A DNA stretch of 64,000 nt from JBOFCO01 sp051646105 (GCA_051646105.1 JBOFCO010000229.1:17131-81130); one strand, 5' to 3'. Shown: positions 36,063 through 47,828, counted from the first letter of the stretch. Notes: generated by a model not told the origin, from the sequence alone. Made by a program: numbers and translations.

Positions 36063-37247
36063 TCAATCGGCGCGATTAAGCGGCACCAGTCGCGGCGCGA
36101 CAACCGTTTCGGGTTGATCAGGGGCCAGTTCCTCGAAGTCAAAGTTGTCCAGCCTTTTGGCGCGACGGGATGCCTTTTCGGAAGAAATCCGGATATCGCG
36201 CACGTCGGCCTGGGCTTGGGTGAAATGGGTGTCCAGCTTTTCTACCCGCTCACCCAGCCGCCGCACGTCTTCAAACAGCAGATGCAGTTCGCGACGGATC
36301 GCGCCAGCCTGTTCGCGCATCCGGGCGTCTTTCAGAACCGCCCGCATGGTGTTCAGCACCGCCATGCAGGTGGTGGGTGACACGATCCAGACCTTGGCGT
36401 TGAACCCGTCACGCACCACATCCGGGAAATTGGCATGCAGTTCCGCATAAACCGCTTCCGACGGCAGGAACATCAGCGCGCCGTCCGCCGTTTCGCCCTC
36501 CAACACGTATTTTTCGGATATGGCGCGGATATGGTTGCGCACCGATCCGCGCATGAACCGCTCTGCTTCCACCTTTTCATGCGGTGTCGCCGCACGACGC
36601 AGCGCCTCATATGCCTCCAGCGGGAATTTCGCATCCACGACAATCGGCCCCGGCGGGTTCGGCAGGTGGATCAGACAGTCGGCGCGCTTGCCGTTGGATA
36701 GGGTCGCCTGCATCGTATAGGCATCCTTTGGCAGCGCCTTCTGCACGATGTCATGCAGCTGTATTTCCCCGAACGCACCCCGTGTCTGCTTGTTCGACAG
36801 GATGTCCTGCAAGCCCAGAACGTTGCCCGACAGCTTTTCGATATTGGCCTGCGCCTTGTCGATGGCTTCCAGCCGCTGATGCAGGTCGCCAAGGCTGCGG
36901 GCGGTTCGCAGGGCAGACCCTTGCAGATTTTCCGCCATGCCCCGGCTGACATCGGCAAGCCGCTGTTCCATCAGGGCCAGCATCTGTGTCTGGCTGGTGG
37001 CCTGCGCTTCCGACACGTGGGTCAAACCGCCCGTCAGTTGCTGTTGGCCCTTGCCCAGATCATCGACCCTTAAGCCCATCATGGCGAGTTCCCGCAACAT
37101 CGGTTCGGCCAGCCGCGCCGATTGTCCCGCCGCCTTCATCGTGCGGACCAGCAGCACGAACAGAAGCAGCAGCAACGCCGCCCCGGTCAGCGCGGCCAGC
37201 ACACGCGGATCGTCCAGCGCGAAGCGGTATCCGGCGATTTCAATCAT
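36063..37247 (-). CDS. rmuC: DNA recombination protein RmuC
   Basis: Protein of 394 residues. One N-terminal membrane span ([18 protein letters not shown]), a long coiled coil (about residues 45-150), then the RmuC nuclease-like domain with [26 protein letters not shown] and [13 protein letters not shown]. RmuC limits recombination between inverted repeats. ATG at 37247 overlaps the mutL stop (ATGA), which decides the start; the frame extends further upstream within mutL. Confidence 0.94.
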   Translation of the reverse strand: MIEIAGYRFALDDPRVLAALTGAALLLLLFVLLVRTMKAAGQSARLAEPMLRELAMMGLRVDDLGKGQQQLTGGLTHVSEAQATSQTQMLALMEQRLADVSRGMAENLQGSALRTARSLGDLHQRLEAIDKAQANIEKLSGNVLGLQDILSNKQTRGAFGEIQLHDIVQKALPKDAYTMQATLSNGKRADCLIHLPNPPGPIVVDAKFPLEAYEALRRAATPHEKVEAERFMRGSVRNHIRAISEKYVLEGETADGALMFLPSEAVYAELHANFPDVVRDGFNAKVWIVSPTTCMAVLNTMRAVLKDARMREQAGAIRRELHLLFEDVRRLGERVEKLDTHFTQAQADVRDIRISSEKASRRAKRLDNFDFEELAPDQPETVVAPRLVPLNRAD

Positions 37248-39076
37248 GTCCTTCCGAACAGCCTTTCGATATCCGACAGCTTCAGGGAAACATAGGTTGG
37301 TCGCCCGTGATTGCACTGCCCGGAAAGCGGCGTCGCCTCCATTTCCCGCAACAGGGCATTCATCTCCTCTGCCCGCATCTGGCGGCCCGACCGGATAGAG
37401 CCATGGCAGGACATACGCGACAGCACGGCATCGATGCGCGACCGCAGCAGTGCACTGTTCCCCTGATCGTCCAGTTCATCCAGAATGTCGCGCAACAGCG
37501 CTGACGCGCTGACAGTGCCAAGGATCGCGGGGGTCTCGCGTACGGCGACGGCCCCGCCACCAAAGGGTTCGATCACCAGTCCCAGACCCGCCAGTTCATC
37601 CGTGATTTCCAGCACCGCTTCGGCCCCGCCCGCAGGCAGTTCGACGATTTCCGGGATCAGAAGCGCCTGGGACGCAATGCCCTTTTCCGCCAACTGCGCC
37701 TTGAGCCGTTCATAGACCAGCCGTTCATGAGCGGCATGTTGGTCGACGATCACGATGCCATCCGCCGTTTGGGCGATAATGTAGTTCTCATGCACCTGCG
37801 CACGGGCCGCGCCCAAGGGCAGGGCTTCGTTTTCGACAGGTGAAGGTGGCTCTATCCTAGCGGAAGGTTCCTCGGCAAAGCCCATCGGCATCTGCGCGAC
37901 ATAGGCAGTGCCGATTGCTGTGACAGACGGCCGCGCGAAATCCATCTGATAGACGCGAGGGGCTGCGTTTACAGGTTCGGCCCGCATCGCCCCCAGCGTT
38001 GCGCCTGCCACGGTCGAGGATGCCCGATGCCCCGCTTCTGCCAAAGCATGACGCAGCGCACCGACGATCAGTCCACGCACCATGCCGGGATCACGAAACC
38101 GCACCTCTGCCTTGGCGGGATGCACGTTCACATCCACGCTCTGCGGATCGCAGGCGATGAACAGCACCGCCGCCGGATGCCGGTCACGCGCCAGCACATC
38201 GGCATAGGCGGCGCGCAAGGCCCCAAGCAACAGCTTGTCCCGCACGGGTCTGCCATTCACGAACAGATGCTGCGTGACCGCCGCACCGCGCGAATAGGTG
38301 GGCAGCGCCGCCAGCCCGGTCAGGTGAAAACCATCGCGTTCGGCATCGATCCGAAGCGTGTTTGCGGTGAAGTCCGCCCCGACGATCCGCGTCAGGCGGC
38401 GTTCCAGCGCCGTTGCCGGATCGCCGTTTTCCGCCTGCACGGAAAGCAGCTGCCGCCCCTCCCCCCCGTCCGTCACATCACGCAGCGTGAAAGCCACGGG
38501 GGGCTCCGCCATCGCCAGCTTGCGGATCACTTCGGCAATCGCCTGTGCCTCGGCCCGGTCGGTGCGCAGGAACTTCAGCCGGGCCGGTGTCGCAAAGAAC
38601 AGGTCGCGCAGTTCAACGACCGTGCCGCGCGTCAGGGCAGCCGGGCGCACCGCATCCTGCCGCCCGCCCGCTATGGCGATCTGCGCAGCCTCCTCTCCTC
38701 CCGCGCGGCTGGTGATCGACAGCCGCCCCACTGCGCCCAGGCTTGGCAGTGCCTCGCCGCGGAAGCCGAAACTACGGATGTTCAGCAGGTCTGACCCGTC
38801 GATCTTGGATGTGGCGTGACGCGACAGCGCCAGCGGCAGGTCATCTGCCGTCATTCCGCAGCCGTCATCCGTGACCCGGATCAGTGTCTTGCCGCCATCG
38901 GCATAGGCCACCGATATACGCGACGCCCCCGCATCCAGCGCGTTTTCAACCAGTTCCTTCACGGCGGATGCGGGGCGTTCGACCACCTCACCCGCCGCTA
39001 TGCGGTTCACCGCCGCTTCATCAAGCTGGCGAATGACCGGCCGGTCTGCGCTGATATTGCGATAAGGGGAGTTCAT
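37244..39076 (-). CDS. mutL: DNA mismatch repair protein MutL
   Basis: Protein of 610 residues. GHKL ATPase N terminus with [26 protein letters not shown] and [14 protein letters not shown]; the C-terminal dimer domain carries [12 protein letters not shown], matching the DQHAx2Ex4E endonuclease motif, so this MutL should nick DNA itself, as expected where MutH is absent. Ends with the CPC-less tail [17 protein letters not shown]. Coupled to rmuC. Confidence 0.96.
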   Translation of the reverse strand: MNSPYRNISADRPVIRQLDEAAVNRIAAGEVVERPASAVKELVENALDAGASRISVAYADGGKTLIRVTDDGCGMTADDLPLALSRHATSKIDGSDLLNIRSFGFRGEALPSLGAVGRLSITSRAGGEEAAQIAIAGGRQDAVRPAALTRGTVVELRDLFFATPARLKFLRTDRAEAQAIAEVIRKLAMAEPPVAFTLRDVTDGGEGRQLLSVQAENGDPATALERRLTRIVGADFTANTLRIDAERDGFHLTGLAALPTYSRGAAVTQHLFVNGRPVRDKLLLGALRAAYADVLARDRHPAAVLFIACDPQSVDVNVHPAKAEVRFRDPGMVRGLIVGALRHALAEAGHRASSTVAGATLGAMRAEPVNAAPRVYQMDFARPSVTAIGTAYVAQMPMGFAEEPSARIEPPSPVENEALPLGAARAQVHENYIIAQTADGIVIVDQHAAHERLVYERLKAQLAEKGIASQALLIPEIVELPAGGAEAVLEITDELAGLGLVIEPFGGGAVAVRETPAILGTVSASALLRDILDELDDQGNSALLRSRIDAVLSRMSCHGSIRSGRQMRAEEMNALLREMEATPLSGQCNHGRPTYVSLKLSDIERLFGRT

Positions 39077-39130
39077 CCCACAATCTATAGCACCAGCCCA
39101 AGGCCAATGCCACGATTCCCTTATGCCACG

Positions 39131-40477
39131 TCAGTCGTGGGTGGTTTCCAGACCGACTGGTTTGCCCACCACGACGAAATGCAACTTTTCCGGCAGCAGC
39201 AGGCCCTGGGCCACACGCTTCACATCCTCAAGCGTCACCGCATTCACCTGATCGTTGCGGGTCAGCGCATAGTCGATGGGCAGTCCCTGCATCTGCATCC
39301 CGACCAGAATATCGGCAATCGGACCGTTGCCATCGAAGCGCAGCGGGTAGGAACCTGTCAGATAGGTCTTGGCCTTTTGCAGTTCCTCGGCGGTGATGCC
39401 TTCAACCGCCAGCCGCTTCCATTCCTCCTGCACCAGCCTGACCGCTTCCGCGATCTTGTCGTTGGAAGACGCGACAGAGCCGGAAACGAATTCCGCATTG
39501 TCCATCGGCACCAGAAAGGTCGAAACCCCGTAGGTCAGCCCGCGTTTTTCCCGCACCTCGTTCATCAGGCGCGACCCGAAACCGGGGCCACCGAGCACAT
39601 GGTTCAGGATATAGGCGGCAAAGAAATCGGGATCGTCGCGCTTGATGCCGGTGTGTCCGAAAACGGCAATGGACTGTGGGGAATCATAATCCACAACCGT
39701 AACGCCACCGGGCAGCCCGAAATCGACATGGCCGGGCATCGGCGCACCTTCGGCGGGCAGCCAGTCCAGCAGGTCGTCCAGCAGTTTGCCAAGTTCTTCC
39801 GGCGTGATGTCACCCACAGCGGAAACATAAAGCCGGTCGCGGGCCAGAACGCGGCCGTGTGCCGACAGCAGGTCGTCGCGGGTCAGCGTGGTCAGGCTAT
39901 CCAGGGTGCCGTTCTGATCGGTGCTGTACGGATGGCCAACAAATGCCATGCGATTGAACACCTCTCCGGCGATCTTTTCCGGGTCTTTCGCATCGGACTG
40001 GATGATGGATGCCACCTGCCCGCGGACGCGATCAATCGCGTCCTGATCGAAGCGCGGCTTTTCCAGCGCAAGCCGCAGCAGCGCGACCGCATCGGCGCGG
40101 TTTTCAGTCAGGAAACGCGCCGAAACCGAAAGCGCATCGTCATGCACGTCAAAGCCATAGCTGGCGGCAAGCGCCTCGCGCGCCTCGGCAAACTGTTGCG
40201 CGTTCAGATCACCCGCGCCCTCCTCCAGCGTGGCGGTCATCAGGTTGATCGCACCGCGCTTGCTGGCCTTGCCCGGCTCATCCGGCACGTCGAGCGACGA
40301 TCCGCCCTTGAAACGGATCTCCAGCGCCACAAAGGGAATCTGATGTTCCTCGACCAGCCATGCCGTGATTCCGCCAGGCGAGGTGACCGACTGTATCTGC
40401 ATCTCTGCCCGCGCGGGCAGGGCCAGAAATGCCAGCATCAGGGTCGAAAACAGCGCACGCATGATACGATGCATCAT
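39131..40477 (-). CDS. M16-family peptidase-like protein, catalytically degenerate
   Basis: Protein of 448 residues with a signal peptide (ending LPARA) and the two-domain M16 fold (LNHVLGGPGFGSRLMNEVRE, REKRGLTYGVSTFLV). In the place where HxxEH should be it has NLMTATLEEGAG, so the zinc site is lost. In this lineage it forms a pair with the active M16 gene upstream, like the alpha/beta pair of mitochondrial processing peptidase. The genes overlap by 4 bases. Confidence 0.9.
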   Translation of the reverse strand: MMHRIMRALFSTLMLAFLALPARAEMQIQSVTSPGGITAWLVEEHQIPFVALEIRFKGGSSLDVPDEPGKASKRGAINLMTATLEEGAGDLNAQQFAEAREALAASYGFDVHDDALSVSARFLTENRADAVALLRLALEKPRFDQDAIDRVRGQVASIIQSDAKDPEKIAGEVFNRMAFVGHPYSTDQNGTLDSLTTLTRDDLLSAHGRVLARDRLYVSAVGDITPEELGKLLDDLLDWLPAEGAPMPGHVDFGLPGGVTVVDYDSPQSIAVFGHTGIKRDDPDFFAAYILNHVLGGPGFGSRLMNEVREKRGLTYGVSTFLVPMDNAEFVSGSVASSNDKIAEAVRLVQEEWKRLAVEGITAEELQKAKTYLTGSYPLRFDGNGPIADILVGMQMQGLPIDYALTRNDQVNAVTLEDVKRVAQGLLLPEKLHFVVVGKPVGLETTHD

Positions 40478-41808
40478 TCTGCGGCCTCCCCGGCCTGAAG
40501 CCAGCCGGTGACCGCCCGCTTCCTGTCGAACACATCTTTTGCGGCGCTCATGACATCTTCGGGCGTCACGGCCTGCAACATATCGGGCCAGGTCTGCGCA
40601 TCGGCGACGGTCAGCCCCTGCGCCAGCGCCGCACCATAGAGATTGGCCAGCGATTCCACGTTGTCACGGGCATAGATCTGTTCGGCGCGCACCTGTGTCT
40701 TGATCCGATCCAGCCGCGCCGCATCGACGCCGGTTTTCAGGAAATCAGCCAAGACCGCATCCATCCTGTCTTCGGCATCCTTCAGCGACACGCCTTCGGC
40801 GGGCACCACCACAAGGCCAAATGTGGTGTCATCCATGTTCATCCCGTCATAAAAGGCCGAGGCATAGACCGCTGTCTGGCTGTCGAACTGCAACGCCTTT
40901 CCCATTACCGATGTCGCAGGATTGCCGCCCAGCACCTCGGCCAGCATGGTCAGCGCTGCCGCCTTTTCCTGCGCTCCGCTGTCACGTTCAGGCGCCAGAT
41001 AGGTGCGCATCACATAGGGCTGCGCAACACGGGGATCGGCAAATGCGATACGGCGCTCGGCAAGCTGCGGCGGTTCGGACGGGCGTTCCCGTTCAACAAT
41101 GCCGGGCGAAGGCTCAAGCGGGCCATAATACTGTTCCGCCAGCCGGACGACATCGTCGGGAAACACATCGCCCGCAACGACCAGAACCGCGTTGTTCGGC
41201 GCATAGTAGAGCCGGTAAAAGCCCAAAGCATCGTCCAGCGACAGCTTTTCCATTTCGTGCCGCCAGCCGATCACCGGAATGCCGTAGGGGTGGTTCATGT
41301 ATTGCGCGGCGCGGGTCTGTTCCCCGAACAGCGCACCCGGATCGCTGTCGGTGCGCTGGTTGCGTTCCTCAAGGATCACATCGCGCTCTGTTTTCACATC
41401 GGCTTCGCCAAGTACGAGATCGCGCATCCGGTCTGATTCCATTTCCATCATCAGCGGCAGGCGATCAGCGGCAACACGCTGGTGATAGGCCGTATAGTCC
41501 CAGGATGTGAAGGCGTTGTCAGACCCCCCCTGCTCCTCGACCACTCGGGAAAACTCCCCCGGAGCGCGGTCATCGGTGCCCTTGAACAACAGATGTTCCA
41601 GAAAGTGTGCGATCCCCGAATGACCTTTCGGCTCATCCGCGGCGCCTGCGCGATACCAGACCATATGCACAACGACCGGTGCCCGGTGATCCTCGATCAC
41701 AACGATCTGCATGCCGTTTTTCAGGGTGTGCGTGCTGACATCGTCATTGGCCAACACCGCACATGGCCAAATGTATATGGCCATCAAGGCAAGAAATCCG
41801 CGCACCAT
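40474..41808 (-). CDS. M16-family zinc peptidase, catalytic partner
   Basis: Protein of 444 residues with signal peptide (MVRGFLALMAIYIWPCAVLA) and the zinc motif HFLEH in GHSGIAHFLEHLLFKGT, with the distal Glu in ERDVILEERNQR. YYAPNNAVLVVAGDV is another family block. Periplasmic location follows from the signal peptide. ATG at 41808 has GAAGGG upstream; the longer frame is rejected. Substrate unknown. Confidence 0.93.
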   Translation of the reverse strand: MVRGFLALMAIYIWPCAVLANDDVSTHTLKNGMQIVVIEDHRAPVVVHMVWYRAGAADEPKGHSGIAHFLEHLLFKGTDDRAPGEFSRVVEEQGGSDNAFTSWDYTAYHQRVAADRLPLMMEMESDRMRDLVLGEADVKTERDVILEERNQRTDSDPGALFGEQTRAAQYMNHPYGIPVIGWRHEMEKLSLDDALGFYRLYYAPNNAVLVVAGDVFPDDVVRLAEQYYGPLEPSPGIVERERPSEPPQLAERRIAFADPRVAQPYVMRTYLAPERDSGAQEKAAALTMLAEVLGGNPATSVMGKALQFDSQTAVYASAFYDGMNMDDTTFGLVVVPAEGVSLKDAEDRMDAVLADFLKTGVDAARLDRIKTQVRAEQIYARDNVESLANLYGAALAQGLTVADAQTWPDMLQAVTPEDVMSAAKDVFDRKRAVTGWLQAGEAAE

Positions 41809-41888
41809 TGAACCCTTCCGCTGGACCGATTTGCGCAAGCTACCCGGCTTTGGCGCGGTATCAAGCCATGCTGACGCGGATGTGACCG

Positions 41889-42416
41889 TCACTCATCATC
41901 GCGGGGGTCGGGTGGGGCACCGACGGTTTTCATGCCCACACGCCGCCAGCGGGCCAGTTCGGCGTGCTGGTCAAGCGACTGATCCGCATAGGCACGGTAG
42001 TACACATTGACCTTGAACACGCGCTCCAGCAGGCGGGCGTTGTTCTCTTGCCGATAGGCAAGGTCCTCAGACGCGATGACGCTACGGATATCCCCCTGCC
42101 GTCCAAAGCGCGAGGCGTGGTTGACCAGCGCACCGTCCCCGCCCCCGCCCCGTGTCACCACGGCGGGATTGCCGCCCAGCGCGGCAATCGCATCGGCTTC
42201 GGGTGTCGGGTCGGCCAGATTCGCCGCGCCCGGTGTCGGTTCCGGCAGGGCGGCCATATCCTCGGGCAGCACCAGTTCCTTGGTCGGGACGACGGAAAAT
42301 TCATCCGGCCCCTGGGTCGAGGACCGCAGGTTCATCAGTTGCGGCGTCTTGTCGTCACCGCAGCCTGCAAGACCCAGCATCAGCGCCACACAAAGACCGT
42401 AGCCAACCGCCCGCAT
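41889..42416 (-). CDS. DUF3035 lipoprotein
   Basis: Protein of 175 residues beginning with a lipoprotein signal, lipobox LAGC at residues 16-19. The mature part is acidic and proline-rich with PDEFSVVPTKELVLP, the DUF3035 hallmark. Related alphaproteobacterial lipoproteins have been connected to the outer-membrane BAM complex, but this is not shown here. Located between the M16 pair and lspA, both envelope functions. Confidence 0.85.
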   Translation of the reverse strand: MRAVGYGLCVALMLGLAGCGDDKTPQLMNLRSSTQGPDEFSVVPTKELVLPEDMAALPEPTPGAANLADPTPEADAIAALGGNPAVVTRGGGGDGALVNHASRFGRQGDIRSVIASEDLAYRQENNARLLERVFKVNVYYRAYADQSLDQHAELARWRRVGMKTVGAPPDPRDDE

Positions 42417-42487
42417 CTATCGCCCCCTCGCACTTTCGTTCCTGTATTAGCGCATGTTCCCCTGCGCGTCACGGGGGAAGCGGCGGA

Positions 42488-42973
42488 TCACGCCGCCGCA
42501 CCGCCGTTGCCCGGCTTGCCCCCAAAGGCCACCAGCCCCAGCGCGCCCGCGAAAATCGCAATATCCGCCACGTTGAAGGAATACGGGTTGTCGATCCCGC
42601 AGCAGGACATGTTCAGGAAATCGGCCACGGCCCCATAGATCAGCCTGTCCAGCACATTGCCCAAGGCGCCGCCGATCAGCAGGCCCGCGCTGACATGCGC
42701 CCACTTCCCCAGATCGCCCTCGCTGACCCAGCGCCAGACCCATGCGGAAATGACCAGTGCCAGCAGGATCAGCAGCCAGCGCCCAAGATCGGATCCATTG
42801 GAAAACAGACCGAAGTTCACACCCTGGTTCCACGCCATGCGCAGGTTCAGGTATGGGGGCAGAACATCAATGGCCTTCAGGTTGTCCAGCCGCATCAGGT
42901 GGACAACGGCATATTTGCTGATCTGGTCGACAAGGAATGTCGCCGCTGCAACCTTGATTGCCAGACGCATCAT
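42488..42973 (-). CDS. lspA: Signal peptidase II (lipoprotein signal peptidase)
   Basis: Protein of 161 residues with four membrane spans. Catalytic aspartates are in GNVLDRLIYGAVADFL and FNVADIAI. It removes signal peptides from prolipoproteins in the inner membrane, for example the DUF3035 protein encoded next. Starts MMRL; the first or second ATG could be used. Six bases separate it from purH. Confidence 0.96.
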   Translation of the reverse strand: MMRLAIKVAAATFLVDQISKYAVVHLMRLDNLKAIDVLPPYLNLRMAWNQGVNFGLFSNGSDLGRWLLILLALVISAWVWRWVSEGDLGKWAHVSAGLLIGGALGNVLDRLIYGAVADFLNMSCCGIDNPYSFNVADIAIFAGALGLVAFGGKPGNGGAAA

Positions 42974-42979
42974 CGCCCC

Positions 42980-44569
42980 CTAGTGGCGGAAATGGCGCTG
43001 GCCGGTAAAGACCATCGCCAGCCCCGCAGCATCCGCAGCATCGACCACGTCCTGATCGCGCATCGATCCACCCGGCTGGATGATCGCCGTTGCCCCGGCC
43101 TCTGCCGCTGCGAGCAACCCGTCAGCAAACGGAAAGAACGCATCTGACGCCACAACAGAGCCTGTTGTAAGCGGCACGGACAGGCCCAGCGCATCTGCCA
43201 TATCTTGCGCCTTGCGGGCCGCAATGCGGGTGCTGTCCACGCGGCTCATCTGGCCCGCGCCCACGCCGACAGTCGCGCCGTCCTTTACATAAACGATCGC
43301 ATTCGATTTCACATGCTTTGCCACAGTCCAGGCGAAAAGCATGTCCTCGATCTCTGCCGGGCTTGGCTTGCGTTTCGTGACCACCTTCAGGTCACCCCTG
43401 GCAATCCGCCCCGCGTCTCGGTCCTGCACCAGAAAGCCCCCCGCCACCTGCCGGAAGGCCAGCCCGGCTGCGACAGGATCGGGCAAGGCATCGGTGGTCA
43501 ACAGCCGCAGGTTTTTCTTCTTGGCAAAGACGTCCATCGCGCCCTGATCCGCGCCGGGGGCGATTACGACCTCGGTAAAGATACCGGCGATTTCTTCGGC
43601 CGTTTCCGCATCCAGCCTTTGATTCAGCGCGATGATTCCGCCAAAGGCCGAGGTGCGATCACAATCGAAGGCCCGCCGATAGGCCTCGGCCAGTGTTTTG
43701 CCCCGCGCCACGCCGCAGGGGTTGGCATGCTTGATGATCGCACAGGCCGGGCCTTTTGCGGGGTCGAATTCCGCGACAAGTTCATAGGCCGCGTCGGTGT
43801 CGTTGATGTTGTTGTAGGACAGCTCCTTGCCCTGATGCTGCCGCGCGGTGGCAACGCCGGGGCGGTTCGATCCGTCGGTATAGAAAGCGGCCTGCTGATG
43901 CGGATTCTCGCCATAGCGCATGGGTTGGGCCAATGCCCCGGCAAAGGCGCGACGACGCGGGTTTTTTGCCCCGATCGCGCCAGCCATCCATGTGGAAACT
44001 GCGGAATCATAGGCCGCCGTGCGCGCATAGGCCGTTTGCGCGAGTGTCTTGCGTGTGGCGAGTGTTGTGCACCCGCCCCGCGCCTGCATTTCGGCCAGAA
44101 CAGTCTCATAGTCCTGCACATCCACCACGACGGTCACAAAGGCGTGGTTCTTGGCCGCCGCGCGGATCATCGCCGGACCACCGATATCGATATTCTCGAC
44201 GCAGTCCGCGTAGCTGCCGCCCCTGGCCACCGTTTCTTCGAACGGATACAGGTTCACGATCAGCAGATCGATGGGTTCGATCCCATAGGCCGCCATTGCC
44301 GCCAGATGTTCGGCATCGTCGCGCAGCGCCAGCAACCCGCCATGCACCGCCGGATGCAGCGTTTTCACCCGCCCGTCCATCATTTCGGGAAAACCGGTCA
44401 CCTCGGCCACATCCCTGACCTTCAGCCCGGCATTGCGCAGAAGGCCCGCCGTGCCGCCCGTCGACAGAAGCTCGACCCCCATACCGGCCAGGGCCCGGGC
44501 AAATTCCAGCAGGCCGGTCTTGTCGGAAACGGAAATCAGCGCACGGCGCAGGGGAACGAGATCGGTCAT
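42980..44569 (-). CDS. purH: Bifunctional AICAR transformylase / IMP cyclohydrolase PurH
   Basis: Protein of 529 residues. The N-terminal MGS-like cyclohydrolase domain shows [24 protein letters not shown] and [16 protein letters not shown]; the transformylase domain has [12 protein letters not shown] and the catalytic KHANPCGVA. It catalyses the last two steps of purine synthesis. Follows the heparinase-like gene on the same strand after 49 bases. Confidence 0.97.
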   Translation of the reverse strand: MTDLVPLRRALISVSDKTGLLEFARALAGMGVELLSTGGTAGLLRNAGLKVRDVAEVTGFPEMMDGRVKTLHPAVHGGLLALRDDAEHLAAMAAYGIEPIDLLIVNLYPFEETVARGGSYADCVENIDIGGPAMIRAAAKNHAFVTVVVDVQDYETVLAEMQARGGCTTLATRKTLAQTAYARTAAYDSAVSTWMAGAIGAKNPRRRAFAGALAQPMRYGENPHQQAAFYTDGSNRPGVATARQHQGKELSYNNINDTDAAYELVAEFDPAKGPACAIIKHANPCGVARGKTLAEAYRRAFDCDRTSAFGGIIALNQRLDAETAEEIAGIFTEVVIAPGADQGAMDVFAKKKNLRLLTTDALPDPVAAGLAFRQVAGGFLVQDRDAGRIARGDLKVVTKRKPSPAEIEDMLFAWTVAKHVKSNAIVYVKDGATVGVGAGQMSRVDSTRIAARKAQDMADALGLSVPLTTGSVVASDAFFPFADGLLAAAEAGATAIIQPGGSMRDQDVVDAADAAGLAMVFTGQRHFRH

Positions 44570-44618
44570 GTCCTGTCCTTCGGTCGGGGTCTCTGGGCGG
44601 GCGGGGAAATGTCTGGGC

Positions 44619-46343
44619 TCAGTTTTCGTCTGTCTCGGGATCGGCAGGGATCGTATCCCGCAGCGCCGAGGGCGTATCCTGTGCCTTGGAAAGTGTCCAG
44701 CTAACCTGGGCGGCGTAATCCGTCAGCCTTGCCAGAATCTGGATCTGTCTGGTCGGGCGCGGCTTCAGCCGCCCTGTTTCCATATAGACAGAGGGTTGCA
44801 GGGTCAGGTCGCCAACGCCGTTGTATCGAAAGATCCAGATCTCGCCGCTGCGCAAGGCCATCGAAACAGCCGTTCCGCCCATATCGAGGGTCGCATCCAC
44901 ATCCGGATGCAAATGGAAACGTAGCGAATAGGAAATTCCTTCAAGATTGCCGAACTGCAGCACGCGATCGACACGCCTGCGTTCCGCAGCGGTAGATGCA
45001 AGCAGTGTGTCGCTGCCTGCAAGGCTGCGACCATCCGGCGCAAGTTCCAGTTCGCGCAAATGCATCAGGCCGTGGGTCAGCAGATAGCCGTCATGGCTAA
45101 GCGTCAGCCGCTGTTCGCGGTTTTCGCCAAGGCTGGCCTGACAGCGGACCTTGATCGGCGTTTCTGCAAAGCTGTCGTCGCGACGCTTGCCAAAACGGGA
45201 TGACGAAAAGCCCTCCAGCCCCAACACGGTCTGCGACGGGGTCGCCCGTGCCCCGCGATGCCAGTCGGCCCCGAACAAGGCCCCCGGCCCGCAGTTGACC
45301 AACAGCGGGCGCCGCCCCGATGTCATCTCGAACGCTAGGGTAGAGGCATGGGCCTGTGCCGAGGCCCGCCCTTTCGGAGGTGCGCTTGCGTCAACGATAA
45401 CGGTCGTGCGCCCCGCCGCCAACCGGGCAAAACCCATTGCAAGACCACGAAGCGCCGATTGCCGCACGCCCGAAGCTGCCAGTGCCGCTTCCAGCCGCCC
45501 GTCTGCCCCTCGCCCCCCGCCATGAAACCGGGCAAGTCCACCATCGGCATGGCGCAATGCCCGAAGCCCCGGTGCGATACGTCCGATTGCCTCCAGCAAC
45601 GGGTCGACCGGCACCTTGCCGGACTGCGTCAAGGCAGTTTGCGCCCAGGTCAGCAGGGTAAACACCTCAAGCAGTTCTTCCGGGTTGCGCGAGGGGATGC
45701 CGCCCCCTGCATCTATGCGCAGCGCGCATTCGCTGCCCAGCGCCACCTGCGCATCATCCACCTTGTCGCCCATGCCTTCCAGCGACAGCGCCGCACAGAC
45801 CAGTCCGCACAATGCCTCGAACCGTGGCAGGCCGGCTTGGGCCGATTTCCAGCGCCGCGACAGGAACAGCGTTTGCCGGGCCAGTGTGGCAAACATCGCC
45901 GCGCTCTGCTCACGATCCATGCCCTGCATCAGCATGACGGCGTGGTTGACAAGCCGCATCACACGGCGCCCGGTCACATCGGGCGGCCAACCCGGCCCCT
46001 GCCCCTGCCCGTAGCGGTGCACCCATTCCAGCGTCCAGTCGCGCGCCTTTTGTCGTGCTGCGGCATCGCCCACGGCAACAAGGTCATCCAGCCAGACAAA
46101 GCCATGCAGTTCATCCGAAAAGGCCACCGAGGGTGCCGGAACGTCCCATATGGATTGTCCCTTTGGTTCAACCAGATGTCCGGCGAACAAAAGGTTTCCT
46201 GCCAGGATCTGGCGTCCGCGCGCAAAAATCCCCATCGATCTCGGTTCTGGCTGCGATGTAAACGCCTCGACCGGGCGCGACCGCCCGCCCGTCCGCGCAT
46301 GCAGACGGTTCATCATGCGCTTGCGGGCCTCCGACCATCCCAT
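44619..46343 (-). CDS. Heparinase II/III-family protein
   Basis: Protein of about 574 residues. An N-terminal alpha/alpha toroid region (about 60-300, [35 protein letters not shown]) is followed by a C-terminal beta-sandwich with FSSSRFGKR and [11 protein letters not shown], as in heparinase II/III proteins. No signal peptide, so it is probably not a secreted polysaccharide lyase. ATG at 46343 is used, although an in-frame TTG at 46355 is nearer to an AGGA-type site. Adjacent to rsmB and purH, a usual place in Rhodobacteraceae. Confidence 0.85.
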   Translation of the reverse strand: MGWSEARKRMMNRLHARTGGRSRPVEAFTSQPEPRSMGIFARGRQILAGNLLFAGHLVEPKGQSIWDVPAPSVAFSDELHGFVWLDDLVAVGDAAARQKARDWTLEWVHRYGQGQGPGWPPDVTGRRVMRLVNHAVMLMQGMDREQSAAMFATLARQTLFLSRRWKSAQAGLPRFEALCGLVCAALSLEGMGDKVDDAQVALGSECALRIDAGGGIPSRNPEELLEVFTLLTWAQTALTQSGKVPVDPLLEAIGRIAPGLRALRHADGGLARFHGGGRGADGRLEAALAASGVRQSALRGLAMGFARLAAGRTTVIVDASAPPKGRASAQAHASTLAFEMTSGRRPLLVNCGPGALFGADWHRGARATPSQTVLGLEGFSSSRFGKRRDDSFAETPIKVRCQASLGENREQRLTLSHDGYLLTHGLMHLRELELAPDGRSLAGSDTLLASTAAERRRVDRVLQFGNLEGISYSLRFHLHPDVDATLDMGGTAVSMALRSGEIWIFRYNGVGDLTLQPSVYMETGRLKPRPTRQIQILARLTDYAAQVSWTLSKAQDTPSALRDTIPADPETDEN

Positions 46344-46446
46344 GCTTGCGGCCAATCCCGTCCTGTTTTCTATCCTGCCACGCCGATTTCATTGCCCCAA
46401 AACCGCGCCCAAGGCCAGCCCCCGCTGACAGTGGGCGACAGCGCGC

Positions 46447-47784
46447 CTAGCCGCGCAGCAGGCAAGCGATGAAAAACCCGTCCATGCCACCCAGGGAAGC
46501 CATGAAATCGGGGCGCAGCCGCAGCCCATGCTGGCCGATCCAGGCCGGGTCGATACCCGGCAGCGCGTTTGCGTCGGGGAGCAGTTGCAGATTGCCATGA
46601 CGCCCGAGAGCAGAGGCGATCTGACGTTCGCCCTCTTCGGGCAACAGGGAGCATGTGCAATAGACCAGCTTTCCGCCCGGCTTCAAAAAACCCAGCGCGC
46701 GATCGATCATCCGGCCCTGCAGGGCGAACAGGTCGTTCAGACCCGCTGCGCGTTTCGCGAACGGCAGGTCAGGATGGCGGCGGATGGTTCCCGTAGCAGA
46801 ACAGGGCGCGTCGAGCAAAACGGCGTCAAAAAGCGCTTCCGGCTGCCAGTCAAGCGCGTCGGCGGTGACGACCTGTGCGGTCAGACCGGTGCGCGCCAGA
46901 TTTTCATGCAGGCGGGCCAGCCGGGTTTCCGACAGGTCCAGCGCGGTGACATTTGCCCCGGCGGCAGCCAGTTGCAGGGTCTTGCCGCCGGGCGCAGCGC
47001 ACAGGTCCAGCACCCGCAGGCCCGGTTTCGGGTTCAAAACAGGCACCGCCAGCGATGCGGCGAAATCCTGCACCCACCAGCGACCCGCCGCATAGCCTGG
47101 CAGATCGCTGATCTGACCCGCTTCACGCAACCGCAGGCTGCCGTTGGGCAAAATCTCTGCTCCCAGTTCCGCCGCCAGTGCTGGCGTTTCGACCGGATCG
47201 CGCGGGGTCAGATCGATGGGTGGTGGCAGCGCCTGCACCGCTTCCATCGCCTGAACCGCGGATTTGCCATAAGCGCTCATCAGCCGGCCACGCAGCCAGC
47301 CCGGCAGCGGCTGTGCGGGCAGCGATTTCCACATGTCAGGGTCGGTTTCTGCGACACGCCGCAGCACCGCGTTGACGAAAGCCGCCTGCCCGTCGCCCTT
47401 GCCGCCCCGGCCCTGCTCGCGCGCAAGCTCCACCGCGACATTGACCACGCCATGCGCGGCCTCACCCCATGCCAGAAGTTCGACAACCGCCAGCCGCAGC
47501 AGGTCTCGGATGGCGGGGGACGGTGACTTGCGGGCCAGTGGCGCCAGCACAGTATCGGCACGGGACAGATTTCGCAGCACCATCGTCGCCATGCGCTGCG
47601 CCCGTGCCCGGTCGGATGCCGACAACCCGTTCAGGGGGGAGCCGGGACCGGCCAGCATTTCCGAAAGCAGCCGCCCCTCTGCCAACACACCTGCCAGCAG
47701 CGCCAGTGCCGCACGGCGCGGCAATATTCCCGCGACCGGCCTGCCGCCGCCCTTTCCCGCCCTGACCAAGCCTTGTTTCGCCAT
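46447..47784 (-). CDS. rsmB: 16S rRNA m5C967 methyltransferase RsmB
   Basis: Protein of 445 residues: an N-terminal NusB-like domain (to about 145) and a C-terminal SAM methyltransferase with VLDLCAAPGGKTLQLAA, the DAPCSATG catalytic motif and YCTCSLLPEEGE, giving both conserved cysteines of the RNA m5C family. ATG at 47784 was chosen since the upstream extension is not family-like. Divergent from the SDHAF4-like gene. Confidence 0.94.
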   Translation of the reverse strand: MAKQGLVRAGKGGGRPVAGILPRRAALALLAGVLAEGRLLSEMLAGPGSPLNGLSASDRARAQRMATMVLRNLSRADTVLAPLARKSPSPAIRDLLRLAVVELLAWGEAAHGVVNVAVELAREQGRGGKGDGQAAFVNAVLRRVAETDPDMWKSLPAQPLPGWLRGRLMSAYGKSAVQAMEAVQALPPPIDLTPRDPVETPALAAELGAEILPNGSLRLREAGQISDLPGYAAGRWWVQDFAASLAVPVLNPKPGLRVLDLCAAPGGKTLQLAAAGANVTALDLSETRLARLHENLARTGLTAQVVTADALDWQPEALFDAVLLDAPCSATGTIRRHPDLPFAKRAAGLNDLFALQGRMIDRALGFLKPGGKLVYCTCSLLPEEGERQIASALGRHGNLQLLPDANALPGIDPAWIGQHGLRLRPDFMASLGGMDGFFIACLLRG

Positions 47785-47828
47785 GGGCACGGCGTATATC
47801 ACTTGCCAAGGCACCACAAGGAACGGCC

